The translations under genes and the position numbers were made by a program. Shown here piece by piece: positions 31,701 to 40,322 of a stretch of 40,322 nt of DNA. This stretch comes from Bacteroidales bacterium (GTDB lineage Bacteria; Bacteroidota; Bacteroidia; Bacteroidales; UBA7960), in contig JAHYJP010000016.1 in assembly GCA_019429055.1 (NCBI GenBank), positions 1 to 40,322 on the forward strand. Direction: 5' to 3'. Position 1 is the stretch's first letter, and each line of letters begins with the position of its first letter. The notes under the pieces were generated by a model. That model saw only the letters and a list, made by a program, of their open reading frames with translations. It was not told the origin of the DNA and did not search any database.

Positions 31701-32861
31701 ATGACAAAATTGGAAAAAAACAACTTTATATCAAGGGGTTGCCGTTGTGCTCCCCGACCTAATACCACGCGACAGGAAGAACTTCACGCTCACTCATGCA
31801 CCAAACTCAATGTTTTTAACTGGCTGGATGATATAAAACCTCCGAAAAACTTCCCTGCATCCGACTTTGTTGAGGTACGATTCAAAAACAGCCGGAAAGA
31901 CTTTTTCAAAGTGCCTGATGACATCCAACTGGAAGAAGGGGATATTGTTGCTGTTGAGGCCTCGCCCGGACATGATATCGGCATTGTTACCATTGCAGGC
32001 GAAATTGTTTACCTGCAACTGAAAAAAAAGAAAATTGATCATCGTACTACTGAATTTAAAAAAGTTTACAGAAAAGCTAAGGTTACTGACATTGAAAAGT
32101 GGGTTGCAGCAGTAAATCAGGAAGAAGAAACCATGTATGGTTCGCGTGAAACCGCATCAGGTTTGAAACTCGATATGAAGATCAGCGATGTGGAATACCA
32201 GGGCGATAAAACCAAGGCTATTTTTTATTATACTGCCGATGAGCGGGTCGACTTTCGCGAACTCATCAAAGTGCTGGCCGAAAAGTTTAATGTTAGAATT
32301 GAAATGCGGCAAATAGGTATGCGGCAGGAAGCCAGCCGCCTGGGAGGTATCGGATCATGCGGAAGGGAACTGTGCTGTTCAACCTGGCTCACAAATTTCC
32401 GTTCCGTTTCTACCAATGCTGCCCGTACCCAGCAACTTTCTCTTAATCCGCAGAAGCTGGCAGGCCAGTGCTCCAAACTGAAATGCTGTATAAACTATGA
32501 GAATGACAACTATCTCGACGCCATTAAAGATCAACCCGATGCGGAGATTTTGCTGGAAACAGAAAAAGGGAAAGCATTCCATCAGAAAACAGATGTGCTG
32601 CGTAACCTGATGTGGTACTCCTATAAAGACAATCCATCTGCTTTTATTTGTCTTACAGTTGACAGGGTTAAAGAAATTCAAAAACTCAATCGCAGAAAAA
32701 TTTTACCTGAAGAGCTGCAGGAAGCCGGCTTTGTTGAATCTGATACATCTGTTGCCAGCGATAAGGGGTACGAGGAAGATAGCCTTACCCGTTTCGACAA
32801 TCCAAAAACTGCGTCGAACAGGAAAAAGAAAAAAAACAGATCCAAAAGAAATAAACAATAA
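31701..32861 (+). CDS. ricT: PSP1-domain protein, RicT/YaaT-like
   Basis: Homologues of RicT in Bacillus work in a complex that affects RNase Y activity and development; the Bacteroidota role is not known. This form has 386 residues. The PSP1 domain spans about 60-290. It contains VDFRELIKVLA, EMRQIGMRQEASRLGGIG, the cysteine motif GSCGRELCCSTWL, and QCSKLKCCINYE, likely ligands for an Fe-S cluster. A short N-terminal Cys-rich segment (GCRCAP, HSC) precedes it. The C-terminal tail is very basic (NRKKKKNRSKRNK). The frame opens earlier, at 31665, overlapping the holB stop. I prefer the ATG at 31701 because a TAATTTTG element (31679-31686) lies between them and the extra residues look untranslated, but coupling to holB remains possible. 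Confidence 0.88.
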   Translation: MTKLEKNNFISRGCRCAPRPNTTRQEELHAHSCTKLNVFNWLDDIKPPKNFPASDFVEVRFKNSRKDFFKVPDDIQLEEGDIVAVEASPGHDIGIVTIAGEIVYLQLKKKKIDHRTTEFKKVYRKAKVTDIEKWVAAVNQEEETMYGSRETASGLKLDMKISDVEYQGDKTKAIFYYTADERVDFRELIKVLAEKFNVRIEMRQIGMRQEASRLGGIGSCGRELCCSTWLTNFRSVSTNAARTQQLSLNPQKLAGQCSKLKCCINYENDNYLDAIKDQPDAEILLETEKGKAFHQKTDVLRNLMWYSYKDNPSAFICLTVDRVKEIQKLNRRKILPEELQEAGFVESDTSVASDKGYEEDSLTRFDNPKTASNRKKKKNRSKRNKQ

Positions 32862-32953
32862 ATCTCATTCACAAAATTCAGGTTCATCGATCTGGAAAAC
32901 AACCATGACCCAATGAAAACAGACCTGATATTACTTTAAGAAAAACATACAAT

Positions 32954-33436
32954 ATGTCAGAAAAAATCAAAAACCGATTGATTTATTCTTTATCGTTAAT
33001 AATTCTTATCTTTTTTTTCATTGCCTGCAATCCGAATGTGGTTTTTGAAAAAAATCAACCCATTGATAGTGATGGATGGTATTATCGTGATGTTATTACT
33101 TTTTCCCACAACTTTTCTGACACAACCATAATACACGACATTTACCTTAATGTCAGAAACAATAATGAATACCCTTACAGTAATTTTATTGTCTTTTTTG
33201 AAACCGAATTTCCTGACGGAAGGATTTTCCGCGATACCATAGAAACCATTCTTTCCGACAGGCAGGGAAACTGGACCGGTGATGGTTTCGGAAACATTAA
33301 AACCAATAGTTTTCATTTCAGGCGCAATGTATGGTTTCCGCTGGAAGGAGATTATCTGTTCCGCATTGAACATGCCATGCGCGAAGAATACCTGAAGGGG
33401 ATAACCGACATAGGAATTCGTGTTGAAAAGAAATAA
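32954..33436 (+). CDS. gldH: Gliding motility / T9SS lipoprotein GldH
   Basis: A 160-residue lipoprotein needed for gliding motility and type IX secretion in Flavobacterium. The signal peptide ends FIAC with Cys25. The mature part matches GldH: SDGWYYRDVITFS, IYLNVRNNNEYPYSN, ETEFPDGRIFRDTIE, and GDGFGNIKTNSFHFR. It lies 92 bp after the ricT-like gene and 47 bp before the penicillin-binding protein gene. Its presence fits the T9SS sorting tail on the hydrolase at 5071-6432, so the cell very likely has an active type IX system. Many non-gliding Bacteroidota also keep gldH. Confidence 0.9.
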   Translation: MSEKIKNRLIYSLSLIILIFFFIACNPNVVFEKNQPIDSDGWYYRDVITFSHNFSDTTIIHDIYLNVRNNNEYPYSNFIVFFETEFPDGRIFRDTIETILSDRQGNWTGDGFGNIKTNSFHFRRNVWFPLEGDYLFRIEHAMREEYLKGITDIGIRVEKK

Positions 33437-33483
33437 GAGACCTGATTTAACGTTAGAAGAATGCATATTAAAAACATCATATA

Positions 33484-35745
33484 ATGAGCAAAAAAAAGCC
33501 CGGAAACTTCAAAAAATATCTGAAAGTTTTTTGGATCATCGTTTTCCTGCCTTTGGTTCTGGCACTGCTGATCTTTGGTACCATCTCGCTGGGATTATGG
33601 GGATTTATGCCCTCATTTGAAGAACTTGAAAACCCCAAAAGCAATCTTGCCAGTGAAATTTACTCGGCCGATGGCGAACTACTGGGAACTTTTTATATTC
33701 ATAACCGCTCCAACATTGAGTATGATGATTTATCACCCAACCTGGTAAAAGCACTTCTTGCTACGGAAGATATACGATTTCATAACCATTCGGGTGTTGA
33801 TGTCAGAAGTGTTATGCGGGTTATTTTCCGCAACATCATCGGAGGACAGCGAAGTGCAGGTGGAGGAAGTACCCTGACACAACAATTGGCAAAGAACCTT
33901 TTCCCTCGTCAGGAAAGTCCGTCTACTTTGCAACTTGTTATCATCAAGCTTAAGGAATGGGTAACTGCTGCCCGCCTGGAACGCAACTATACCAAAGATG
34001 AAATTATTGCCATGTATTTGAATACCGTTGATTTCGGCAGTCATGCCTTCGGTATCAAATCGGCAGCAAAAACTTATTTCAATACATCTCCCGACTCGCT
34101 CAGAACCGAAGAATCCGCCTTGCTTGTAGGTCTTTTGCAGGCCCCAAGCTGGTATCATCCGGTAAGAAACACCGAAAGATCACTTCAAAGAAGAAATGTA
34201 GTATTGAGCCAGATGACAAGATATGGTTATATAACCCCACAGGAGTTTGATTCGCTCCGTGCAACCCCTGTTGATATGACCAGATTTTCGATACAGGACC
34301 AGAATACAGGCCCGGCAACCTATTTCCGCGAATACCTCCGCAATGAACTTACGGAATGGTCAAAAACAAGGGTAAAACCCGACGGAGAAAACTACAATAT
34401 TTATAAAGACGGATTAAAAATTTATACTACTATCGACAGTCGCATGCAACGACATGCTGAGGCGGCTGTGGCTGAGCACATGGGAGGGTATCTCCAGAAA
34501 GAGTTTTTTGATCACTGGAAAGGATTTCCGAATGCCCCTTTCGGTGCCGATCTGTCAAGTGAAGAAGTTCAACAACTTATGAATAATTCCATGCGACGCA
34601 GCGACAGATACCGCTATTTGCAGCGAATAGGGATGCCTGAAGACTCCATCCGACTCAATTTCAACACACTTGCCCGCATGAGAATTTTCACCTGGGAAGG
34701 CGAAAAAGATACCATCATGACTCCTATGGACTCCATACGGTATTACAAACATTTTCTCAATACCGGACTTATGGCAGTTGAACCACAGACGGGTTTTGTT
34801 AAAGCTTACGTGGGCGGAATTGACTTCAAGCATTTTAAATTTGATCATGTAACCCAGAGTAAACGACAGGTAGGCTCTACGTTTAAACCATTCCTGTATA
34901 CCCTGGCCATGCGTGAGGGCGAATTCGGACCCTGTTCAAAAGTGCCCAACATACCAGTTTCTTTTGAGCTTTGGGATGGAACTGTCTGGACACCCAAAAA
35001 CTCATCTGACCGAAGAGAAGGCGAAATGGTTACTTTAAAATGGGCCCTGGCAAACTCCGTAAACTATATCTCTGCATTTCTTATCAAACGATACAGCCCC
35101 CACGCCCTTATCGATCTCGTTGAAAGGCTTGGAATAACAAGCCCCCTTGATCCGGTTCCGGCCATTGCCCTGGGTACTCCTGATATTTCAGTTAATGAAA
35201 TGGTAGGTGCCATGGCAACTTTTGCCAACAAAGGCGTTCATATTCAGCCGCGCTTTATTACCCACATTGAAGATAACAACGGTAACCTGGTAGAGTCGTT
35301 CAATGTGGTACAAAATGAAGCTATGAATGAGCGCACTGCCTATCTTATGCTTGAACTAATGAAAGGTGTGGTAGAAAGCGGAACTGGTATAAGGCTGCGG
35401 TTACGGTACGGACTTAACAATCCCATTGCCGGTAAAACCGGTACTACACAGAATAACTCCGACGGATGGTTTATCGGGCTTACACCCGATCTGGCTGCAG
35501 GTGTGTGGGTTGGAGCTGAAGACCGCGGTATTCGCTTCAGAACCATAACCCTTGGACAAGGTGCCAATATGGCCTTGCCCATCTGGGCCAAATTTATGAC
35601 AAGATTGTATGAAGATGAGTCTATTAACATATCACAGGGTGATTTTGAACCCCCACTCTCTCCCATGAATATTGTTACAGACTGTGACAGGTTTGAAGAC
35701 GAAGAACCGCCACAAAGAGATATTTTTGATCAGAGCATCTTCTGA
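33484..35745 (+). CDS. Class A penicillin-binding protein 1A (transglycosylase/transpeptidase)
   Basis: A 753-residue bifunctional peptidoglycan synthase with an N-terminal membrane anchor (about 15-40). The glycosyltransferase domain (about 60-240) carries catalytic Glu95 in LLATEDIRFHNHSGVD and the GGSTLTQQLAKNLF motif. The transpeptidase domain (about 410-720) has all three penicillin-binding motifs: Ser465-Thr-Phe-Lys468, Ser525-Val-Asn527, and Lys651-Thr-Gly-Thr654. The protein acts at the periplasmic face of the inner membrane. It is the last gene of the run that begins with holB, and its terminator overlaps the stop codon. The MltF-like lytic enzyme is nearby on the other strand. Confidence 0.95.
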   Translation: MSKKKPGNFKKYLKVFWIIVFLPLVLALLIFGTISLGLWGFMPSFEELENPKSNLASEIYSADGELLGTFYIHNRSNIEYDDLSPNLVKALLATEDIRFHNHSGVDVRSVMRVIFRNIIGGQRSAGGGSTLTQQLAKNLFPRQESPSTLQLVIIKLKEWVTAARLERNYTKDEIIAMYLNTVDFGSHAFGIKSAAKTYFNTSPDSLRTEESALLVGLLQAPSWYHPVRNTERSLQRRNVVLSQMTRYGYITPQEFDSLRATPVDMTRFSIQDQNTGPATYFREYLRNELTEWSKTRVKPDGENYNIYKDGLKIYTTIDSRMQRHAEAAVAEHMGGYLQKEFFDHWKGFPNAPFGADLSSEEVQQLMNNSMRRSDRYRYLQRIGMPEDSIRLNFNTLARMRIFTWEGEKDTIMTPMDSIRYYKHFLNTGLMAVEPQTGFVKAYVGGIDFKHFKFDHVTQSKRQVGSTFKPFLYTLAMREGEFGPCSKVPNIPVSFELWDGTVWTPKNSSDRREGEMVTLKWALANSVNYISAFLIKRYSPHALIDLVERLGITSPLDPVPAIALGTPDISVNEMVGAMATFANKGVHIQPRFITHIEDNNGNLVESFNVVQNEAMNERTAYLMLELMKGVVESGTGIRLRLRYGLNNPIAGKTGTTQNNSDGWFIGLTPDLAAGVWVGAEDRGIRFRTITLGQGANMALPIWAKFMTRLYEDESINISQGDFEPPLSPMNIVTDCDRFEDEEPPQRDIFDQSIF

Positions 35746-35760
35746 TCAGTCTGATTTTTT
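35727..35760 (+). terminator. Terminator overlapping the end of the PBP1A gene
   Basis: TGATCAGA (35727-35734) and TCTGATCA (35741-35748) form a perfect 8-bp stem with a 6-nt loop, followed by GTCTGATTTTTT. The right arm contains the stop codon TGA (35743-35745), so the last codons of the gene are part of the hairpin. Confidence 0.65.
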
Positions 35761-35822
35761 CTACAAATCTATTTACATAAATAGTATGACCGTAAAGAAA
35801 GTTTTGCTGGCATTTGTAGTTT

Positions 35823-38642
35823 TCATTCCTCTCCTGCTCTGATCCTGTCAGCTCTATGGTTGGCTTCGCGAACCAGCTGTGTAGCACGCTCGTCAGCTTC
35901 CCTTTCCAGATTACCTGCCCTTTGATCTGCTGCCCTGATTAGTTCTTCACCTGTTCTTCTTGCGGCAGCTTTGGCTATGGGTCCGCTGGCTTCATCCTCC
36001 AGCCTTCTGGCATTGGTGCGGACTTCGCTCCTGATGGCATCGGCAGCATTTTTGGCTTCGCGGCGAATATTGGTAGCCTGCCTTTCAGCTTCAGTAACAA
36101 CCTGCTGTGCTCTCCTTTCAAGTTCTTCCCTTACCTGTTCCGATGCATCATCAATTCTATCGTCCACTTCATCCCGGATTTCATCAACCACGTCTTGCAC
36201 AGCATCCTGTATGGCATCCTGAACCTGATCTCTTAATCCGCCTGCTGTTTCTGCAAGACTGATGGATATTCTGGGTTCGCTTACTGTTCCGGCAATACCA
36301 ACACCTATATTTACATTTTCAGATGGGGTAATATTCAAACCACGACCTGCTGCCTGACTGATAAGATTATCCAGGGCCTGATTGGCAGCACCGCCAAACT
36401 CTGCGCGCGGAATAACAAGACCCATCATGTAATTAATGGATTGATCGAAGGAATGTGTGCCGCTGATACGGGCACTGGATCGACCGAAACTGATATCGAA
36501 GGGTTCTACCTGAACCCCACCATCTTTAAATTCAAAAAAGATAAGTATATCGCGAACATCAAACTTACGAAACATGTCAAGCCTCAGGTTCTCAGCCAGC
36601 CCTATCAGGGCAGGGCTGTTTTCTATAGTAACAGCTGATGACTGCAAACTACCGCTACCTGCCAGCGAATTAAGCACCGGATCAAGGTTCTGATCAAGAA
36701 GCGACCGCAATGTGAAATTGGCAGAAAACCTGCCTCGTGCTCTTTCTCCTATGGGCGCTATTACGCTGAAAGTATTGAAGGTGTTGAACGTTTTTTGAAT
36801 ATCAAAATTGGAAATATTAAGCCCGAAATCAATTTCAGGGCGGGTTATATCGCGTGCAATATAAGATCCGTTTAGCACCAGTACTCCATCAAGCATATTC
36901 ATCCGAAGGTTTTCCAGGCGAGCTGCCTGATCGGCAATTCTAATATTACCCCGGGCATTGGTAATCTCGAGATCACCAAAGAGTATCTTTTCAAAATTTC
37001 CCTGCAGCAAAAAATTGATATTTGCAGGTATTTCAATGGCCGAAAGGGTAATTGGCTCGTCATCAGGCACTTCTTCGGGCTCTTCGGCCATAAACTGGTT
37101 CAGGTTAAAAAAGGATGAACGTACATCAAAATTACCTCTCAGCATTTCATCACTGAGAACAAATCCAAGAATATTATCAATACGACCGGATGCAGTTATA
37201 TCACTTTCTCCAATAGTAGTTCTGAATGTTCTCAGTTCAGCAAACTGCGACGAGAAGCGTAAATCAGCGGTTGAAATCTCTACCCCTTGCGGGAAAGCTT
37301 CACTTACATAATTCATGTTGTTTACGGAAAACCTTCCGGTAAAAAGAAACTCGTTGTATCGTTCGTTTTCAATGCTTGACAAACGCCCTTTGGCAGTCAT
37401 GTCGCTTTCGATTAAACCAATCAGCGACGCTCCTTCATCCAGGGGATAAAAATCTTTCACCTGCCCCAGGTCAATCCTGCCCTTCAGTTGGGCATCAATA
37501 TTGGGATCAGAAACGGGAGTGCGCAGATTCATCTTGAAATCGACAGGGTTACCGGCCACATTCATGGTAAACCTGCTTACATCCACCACAGTAAGGTCTG
37601 CATCATTTCCCGGATTATTGATCCGGGTAATTATATTTACATCCGTAACAGCGGCGGGAAGACCGGGATACTGAAACATTCCGTTTTCAACATCAATGTT
37701 AATTCCGAAACCCGGAATTCTGTTCTCATCATATACACCCTTAACATGACCATTAAATGCCATACTGCCTGATGTATTCAGTCCTTCATACTCTTTTGCA
37801 AAAATGGCTGGAACAAGGGAAAGAAAAGACTTGAACTCTGTTTGGGGAGATGAAAATGTAAAGTCAAAATCCATAGCTTCACCGGGCCAGGCAAAGGTGC
37901 CTTCAAAAACGGTAACCAGATCGTTTAAAATCAGGCTGTTGTCTTTGAAAGTAAATTCAAAAGTATTAAGATTAGCATCAATATCTGCAGTTAAGTCTAA
38001 AGAAACTCCCCAAAGGAAAGGAATGCCTTCATAACTTACATATAGCGATTCTGCAGTTGTATTACGCACAGCAATACTGGTAAAATCAGCGGTAAAATCA
38101 CCACTTAATGAATGATTAAAGTTTTCCAGGCGTGTGTAAAAATCAAAATATCGGTCATCATAAATAATTTGTGAGTTGCGTACGCGGAAGCTACGGAGTG
38201 CTATTTTAAAGTCGAAGTCTTCATCTGGTTCCACCGTTTCTTCAGAAGGAATGGCTATATCCCAGTTGGCTTTCCCATCTTCAAGCACTTTGAGTAGCAG
38301 GCTGGCATTATCAACCCTGATGGACTTAATTTCGTACCCATCGCTTCCAAAGATGCTCATAATGTTCACTGAAATGAAGAAACTTCCCACATTGGCAAGC
38401 GTATCGCCCTGAAACTCATCAACACCTACAACGGTAAGATCGTTGATGCGCAAGCTGACGTTGGGAAAGTTTCTCAATAAGGAAATACGGAAACTTCCGA
38501 AATCAACCTGTGCATTTACATTTTCATTGATGGCAAGTCTTACCTGTTCAACTATCTTTCCTTTGAATACAACAGGAAGAGCGATCAATAATACCAGTAA
38601 AACAGCTATGGTGATACCGGTTATTTTAAAGAACTTTTTCAT
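35823..38642 (-). CDS. AsmA-family envelope protein with charged helical C-terminal tail
   Basis: A 939-residue inner-membrane-anchored protein. One N-terminal helix (about 5-25, ITGITIAVLLVLLIALPVVF) is followed by a long periplasmic repeating beta region of the AsmA type (about 30-800). It carries the family's C-terminal pattern SSARISGTHSFDQSINYMM and NVNIGVGIAGTVSEPRI. AsmA-like proteins are thought to form hydrophobic grooves that carry phospholipids between the membranes. The last 140 residues are unlike the family core: almost entirely charged, Ala-rich helix (VDEIRDEVDDRIDDASEQ, REAKNAADAIRSEV). They are probably a long coiled coil. It converges with the PBP1A gene. Confidence 0.85.
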   Translation of the reverse strand: MKKFFKITGITIAVLLVLLIALPVVFKGKIVEQVRLAINENVNAQVDFGSFRISLLRNFPNVSLRINDLTVVGVDEFQGDTLANVGSFFISVNIMSIFGSDGYEIKSIRVDNASLLLKVLEDGKANWDIAIPSEETVEPDEDFDFKIALRSFRVRNSQIIYDDRYFDFYTRLENFNHSLSGDFTADFTSIAVRNTTAESLYVSYEGIPFLWGVSLDLTADIDANLNTFEFTFKDNSLILNDLVTVFEGTFAWPGEAMDFDFTFSSPQTEFKSFLSLVPAIFAKEYEGLNTSGSMAFNGHVKGVYDENRIPGFGINIDVENGMFQYPGLPAAVTDVNIITRINNPGNDADLTVVDVSRFTMNVAGNPVDFKMNLRTPVSDPNIDAQLKGRIDLGQVKDFYPLDEGASLIGLIESDMTAKGRLSSIENERYNEFLFTGRFSVNNMNYVSEAFPQGVEISTADLRFSSQFAELRTFRTTIGESDITASGRIDNILGFVLSDEMLRGNFDVRSSFFNLNQFMAEEPEEVPDDEPITLSAIEIPANINFLLQGNFEKILFGDLEITNARGNIRIADQAARLENLRMNMLDGVLVLNGSYIARDITRPEIDFGLNISNFDIQKTFNTFNTFSVIAPIGERARGRFSANFTLRSLLDQNLDPVLNSLAGSGSLQSSAVTIENSPALIGLAENLRLDMFRKFDVRDILIFFEFKDGGVQVEPFDISFGRSSARISGTHSFDQSINYMMGLVIPRAEFGGAANQALDNLISQAAGRGLNITPSENVNIGVGIAGTVSEPRISISLAETAGGLRDQVQDAIQDAVQDVVDEIRDEVDDRIDDASEQVREELERRAQQVVTEAERQATNIRREAKNAADAIRSEVRTNARRLEDEASGPIAKAAARRTGEELIRAADQRAGNLEREADERATQLVREANHRADRIRAGEE

Positions 38643-38827
38643 GGATTTTGATGTTTAAATTGTGCCTGCTGGAATTGAGCTTTTAATGTTTTATTTACAG
38701 TAAAATTATAACAATATTTGGCATATGTCAAGTTAACTTAACTAAAAGTCTTTATCATTCAGGTTTTTCATTGTAACCAAGGCATCTTTAAAGTCGCTGA
38801 CAAACAAAGGAAATAGATAATTTTTCG

Positions 38828-38835
38828 TACTTTTG
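38828..38835 (+). promoter_or_regulatory. -7 promoter element of the alpha-amylase gene
   Basis: TACTTTTG matches TAnnTTTG and lies 58 nt before the amylase ATG. No TTG is found 19-21 nt upstream, so this is a partial match. Confidence 0.3.
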
Positions 38836-38893
38836 ACACCGGAGAAAAGGAGCATTCGCTCTTTGCATCATATTCATTTAATACTTTCGAAGC

Positions 38894-40322
38894 ATGAAGC
38901 TTGCAAAAAAATTTTTAAGTCATTTAATCTCTGTTTTGCTCGTTATTTTCCTGGTAAACAGTACATTAATTGCTCAGATAATCATATCTGATCCCCTGCT
39001 CCCCACCGATGAAACAGAAATTACCATAACATTCAATGCCTTTGGAACCGGTCTTGAAGGATACACCGGCGATGTATATGCCCATACGGGTGTAAATATT
39101 GAGGGTGTAGGTAACTGGCAATATGTTATCGGCGATTGGAACAATAATAATAATCAGCCCCAATTAACCCGCTTAGAAACAGATCTGTATGAACTTGTTA
39201 TTTCACCAAACATTCGGGATTTTTACAATATACCAGATGGTCCGGCTATTATTGGCCTGGCATTTGTTTTTCGTGCTTCCAATGGTTCTCCACAAACTAT
39301 TGATCTTTTCCTTGATGTCTATGAGGCTGCACTAAATGTTGCCATCATTAATCCCCCAAAAGGACAACCCATAATAGAAGATGGCGACGTGATCGAGATT
39401 CTGGCAGCAGCCATCGAATCGCAGGAACTTAAACTTTTTATCAATGATGAAGAAGTGGCCAGTACAACGAACAGCCAGATCACTTATACTTTCGACACCA
39501 GTGAGTATGAATTCGGAACATGGTGGATAACTGCAACCGCATCTGATGGTACCGAAACGGTTCAGGATGAAAGCTATCTGTTTATCAGACCTGAACCTCC
39601 TGTTGCAGATTTGCCCGATGATGTTCAACCCGGTATCAATTATATTGACGATTCCACTGTTACACTTGTGCTTCATGATCCTCCGGCACTGAAAAACTAT
39701 GTTTTTCTTATTGGAGATCTCAACGACTGGATGATTACCGAAGAATACTACATGAATGTAACCCCCGATGGTACACATTACTGGATCACTCTTTCTGACC
39801 TTACCCCCGATACAGAATATGGCTTCCAGTATTTTATCGATAATGAACTCAGGCTTGCCGATCCTTATACCCATAAAATTCTTGACCCCTGGAATGACCA
39901 TTGGATTGCAGATAATACTTATGCTGATCTGAAGCCTTATCCGCATAATAAAACCACAGGGTTGGTGAGTGTTTTACATCCCGGAAGAGCTCCCTATGAA
40001 TGGGAAATTACAAATTTTACACCTCCGGCAAAGGAAGATATGGTGGTGTATGAACTTCATGTTCGTGATTTTGTAGAAACATCTGCCATAAAAACCGTTA
40101 TGGACTCTCTGGATTATCTTCAACGGCTGGGTGTAAACGTAATTGAACTCATGCCCATCAATCAGTTTGGAGGTAATAATTCATGGGGGTATAACCCAAT
40201 GACCTATTTTGCTACAGATAAAGCATACGGAACACGCGAGGATTATAAAAGATTCATTGATGCTGCTCACGCACGCGGTATGGCCGTTGTATTAGACATT
40301 GTGCTCAATCATACCGACGACC
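38894..40322 (+). CDS. Secreted GH13 alpha-amylase (3' end outside window)
   Basis: The first 476 residues of an exported starch-degrading enzyme. A signal peptide occupies about 1-27, ending LIAQ. Residues about 28-150 form a beta-sandwich domain with QYVIGDWNNNNNQ, and a second Ig-like domain runs to about 235. Residues about 245-345 look like an early-set/CBM48-type domain (YVFLIGDLNDWMITEE, YGFQYFIDNELRLADPYTH). The GH13 barrel starts near 385 with MVVYELHVRDF, then GVNVIELMPINQFGGN, SWGYNPMTYFATDKAYGT, and conserved region I in VVLDIVLNH. The catalytic Asp and Glu residues lie beyond the edge. A C-terminal T9SS sorting domain is likely but cannot be seen. The enzyme should act outside the cell on starch or glycogen. 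Confidence 0.92.
   Translation, partial: MKLAKKFLSHLISVLLVIFLVNSTLIAQIIISDPLLPTDETEITITFNAFGTGLEGYTGDVYAHTGVNIEGVGNWQYVIGDWNNNNNQPQLTRLETDLYELVISPNIRDFYNIPDGPAIIGLAFVFRASNGSPQTIDLFLDVYEAALNVAIINPPKGQPIIEDGDVIEILAAAIESQELKLFINDEEVASTTNSQITYTFDTSEYEFGTWWITATASDGTETVQDESYLFIRPEPPVADLPDDVQPGINYIDDSTVTLVLHDPPALKNYVFLIGDLNDWMITEEYYMNVTPDGTHYWITLSDLTPDTEYGFQYFIDNELRLADPYTHKILDPWNDHWIADNTYADLKPYPHNKTTGLVSVLHPGRAPYEWEITNFTPPAKEDMVVYELHVRDFVETSAIKTVMDSLDYLQRLGVNVIELMPINQFGGNNSWGYNPMTYFATDKAYGTREDYKRFIDAAHARGMAVVLDIVLNHTDD

Noticed and set aside
38730-38739. AAGTTAACTT palindrome between the AsmA and amylase genes
   Set aside because: It is short and A/T-rich, and expected by chance in such DNA.
39332-39946. 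204-codon minus-strand frame opposite the amylase gene
   Set aside because: The plus strand encodes a signal peptide and GH13 motifs through the whole region, so this is a shadow frame.

Overview
The window comes from a member of the Bacteroidota, most likely an anaerobic or microaerophilic Bacteroidales-type bacterium. Four things point that way. There is a gliding/type IX secretion lipoprotein (GldH) and a secreted hydrolase with a type IX sorting tail. Several promoters match the Bacteroidota pattern (TTG, about 20 nt, TAnnTTTG). Shine-Dalgarno sequences are not evident, and start codons sit behind A/T-rich leaders. Lipoproteins and FtsX-type permeases are of the style common in this phylum. 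An oxygen-sensitive glycyl radical enzyme lies beside an Fe-type superoxide dismutase, which suggests an anaerobe that tolerates some oxygen. The content is chromosomal: I see no rRNA, tRNA, CRISPR array, insertion sequence or phage gene.

Layout. 1-6432 (minus strand): an incomplete NuoF-like and a NuoE-like NADH-oxidising module, preceded by a large AddA/RecB-like helicase-nuclease and a secreted alpha/beta hydrolase. 6613-9065: a protein of 22 MORN-variant repeats, ending tail to tail (4-bp overlap) with a small MscS-like channel. 9142-14253: a 1703-residue protein joining a cation-chloride-cotransporter-like (SLC12) N-terminus to a long helical region, a P-loop ATPase and a winged-helix-like end. 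14352-17680: a small conserved-looking protein, a probable 25-residue membrane peptide, an FtsX-type permease and a small lipoprotein. 17896-21502 (minus strand): a compact cell-surface signalling operon of lipoprotein, ECF sigma factor, putative dual-membrane-spanning anti-sigma factor and DUF4382 lipoprotein. 21660-28609 (plus strand): superoxide dismutase, a short candidate leader peptide, a glycyl radical activase, HypD-type trans-4-hydroxy-L-proline dehydratase and DNA polymerase I. 28703-30154: an MltF-like lytic transglycosylase. 30535-35745 (plus strand): holB, ricT-like, gldH and a class A penicillin-binding protein in one run. 35823-38642: an AsmA-family protein with a charged helical tail. 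38894 to the right edge: the start of a secreted GH13 alpha-amylase.

How the genes fit together. HypD and its activase form a two-gene unit that converts hydroxyproline (from collagen or plant cell-wall protein) to pyrroline-5-carboxylate; the reductase that would finish the route to proline is not in the window. The sigma/anti-sigma operon encodes a one-protein link from the outer membrane through the inner membrane to a sigma factor, with lipoproteins as likely modulators. The holB-ricT-gldH-PBP1A run groups replication, a PSP1-domain regulator, T9SS assembly and wall synthesis.

The most unusual items are the SLC12-ATPase fusion, the dual-membrane anti-sigma operon with its two lipoproteins, and the glycyl radical activase that has lost the cysteines of the usual auxiliary iron-sulfur domain. 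Function calls rest on motif recognition and memory of protein families, not on a database search.
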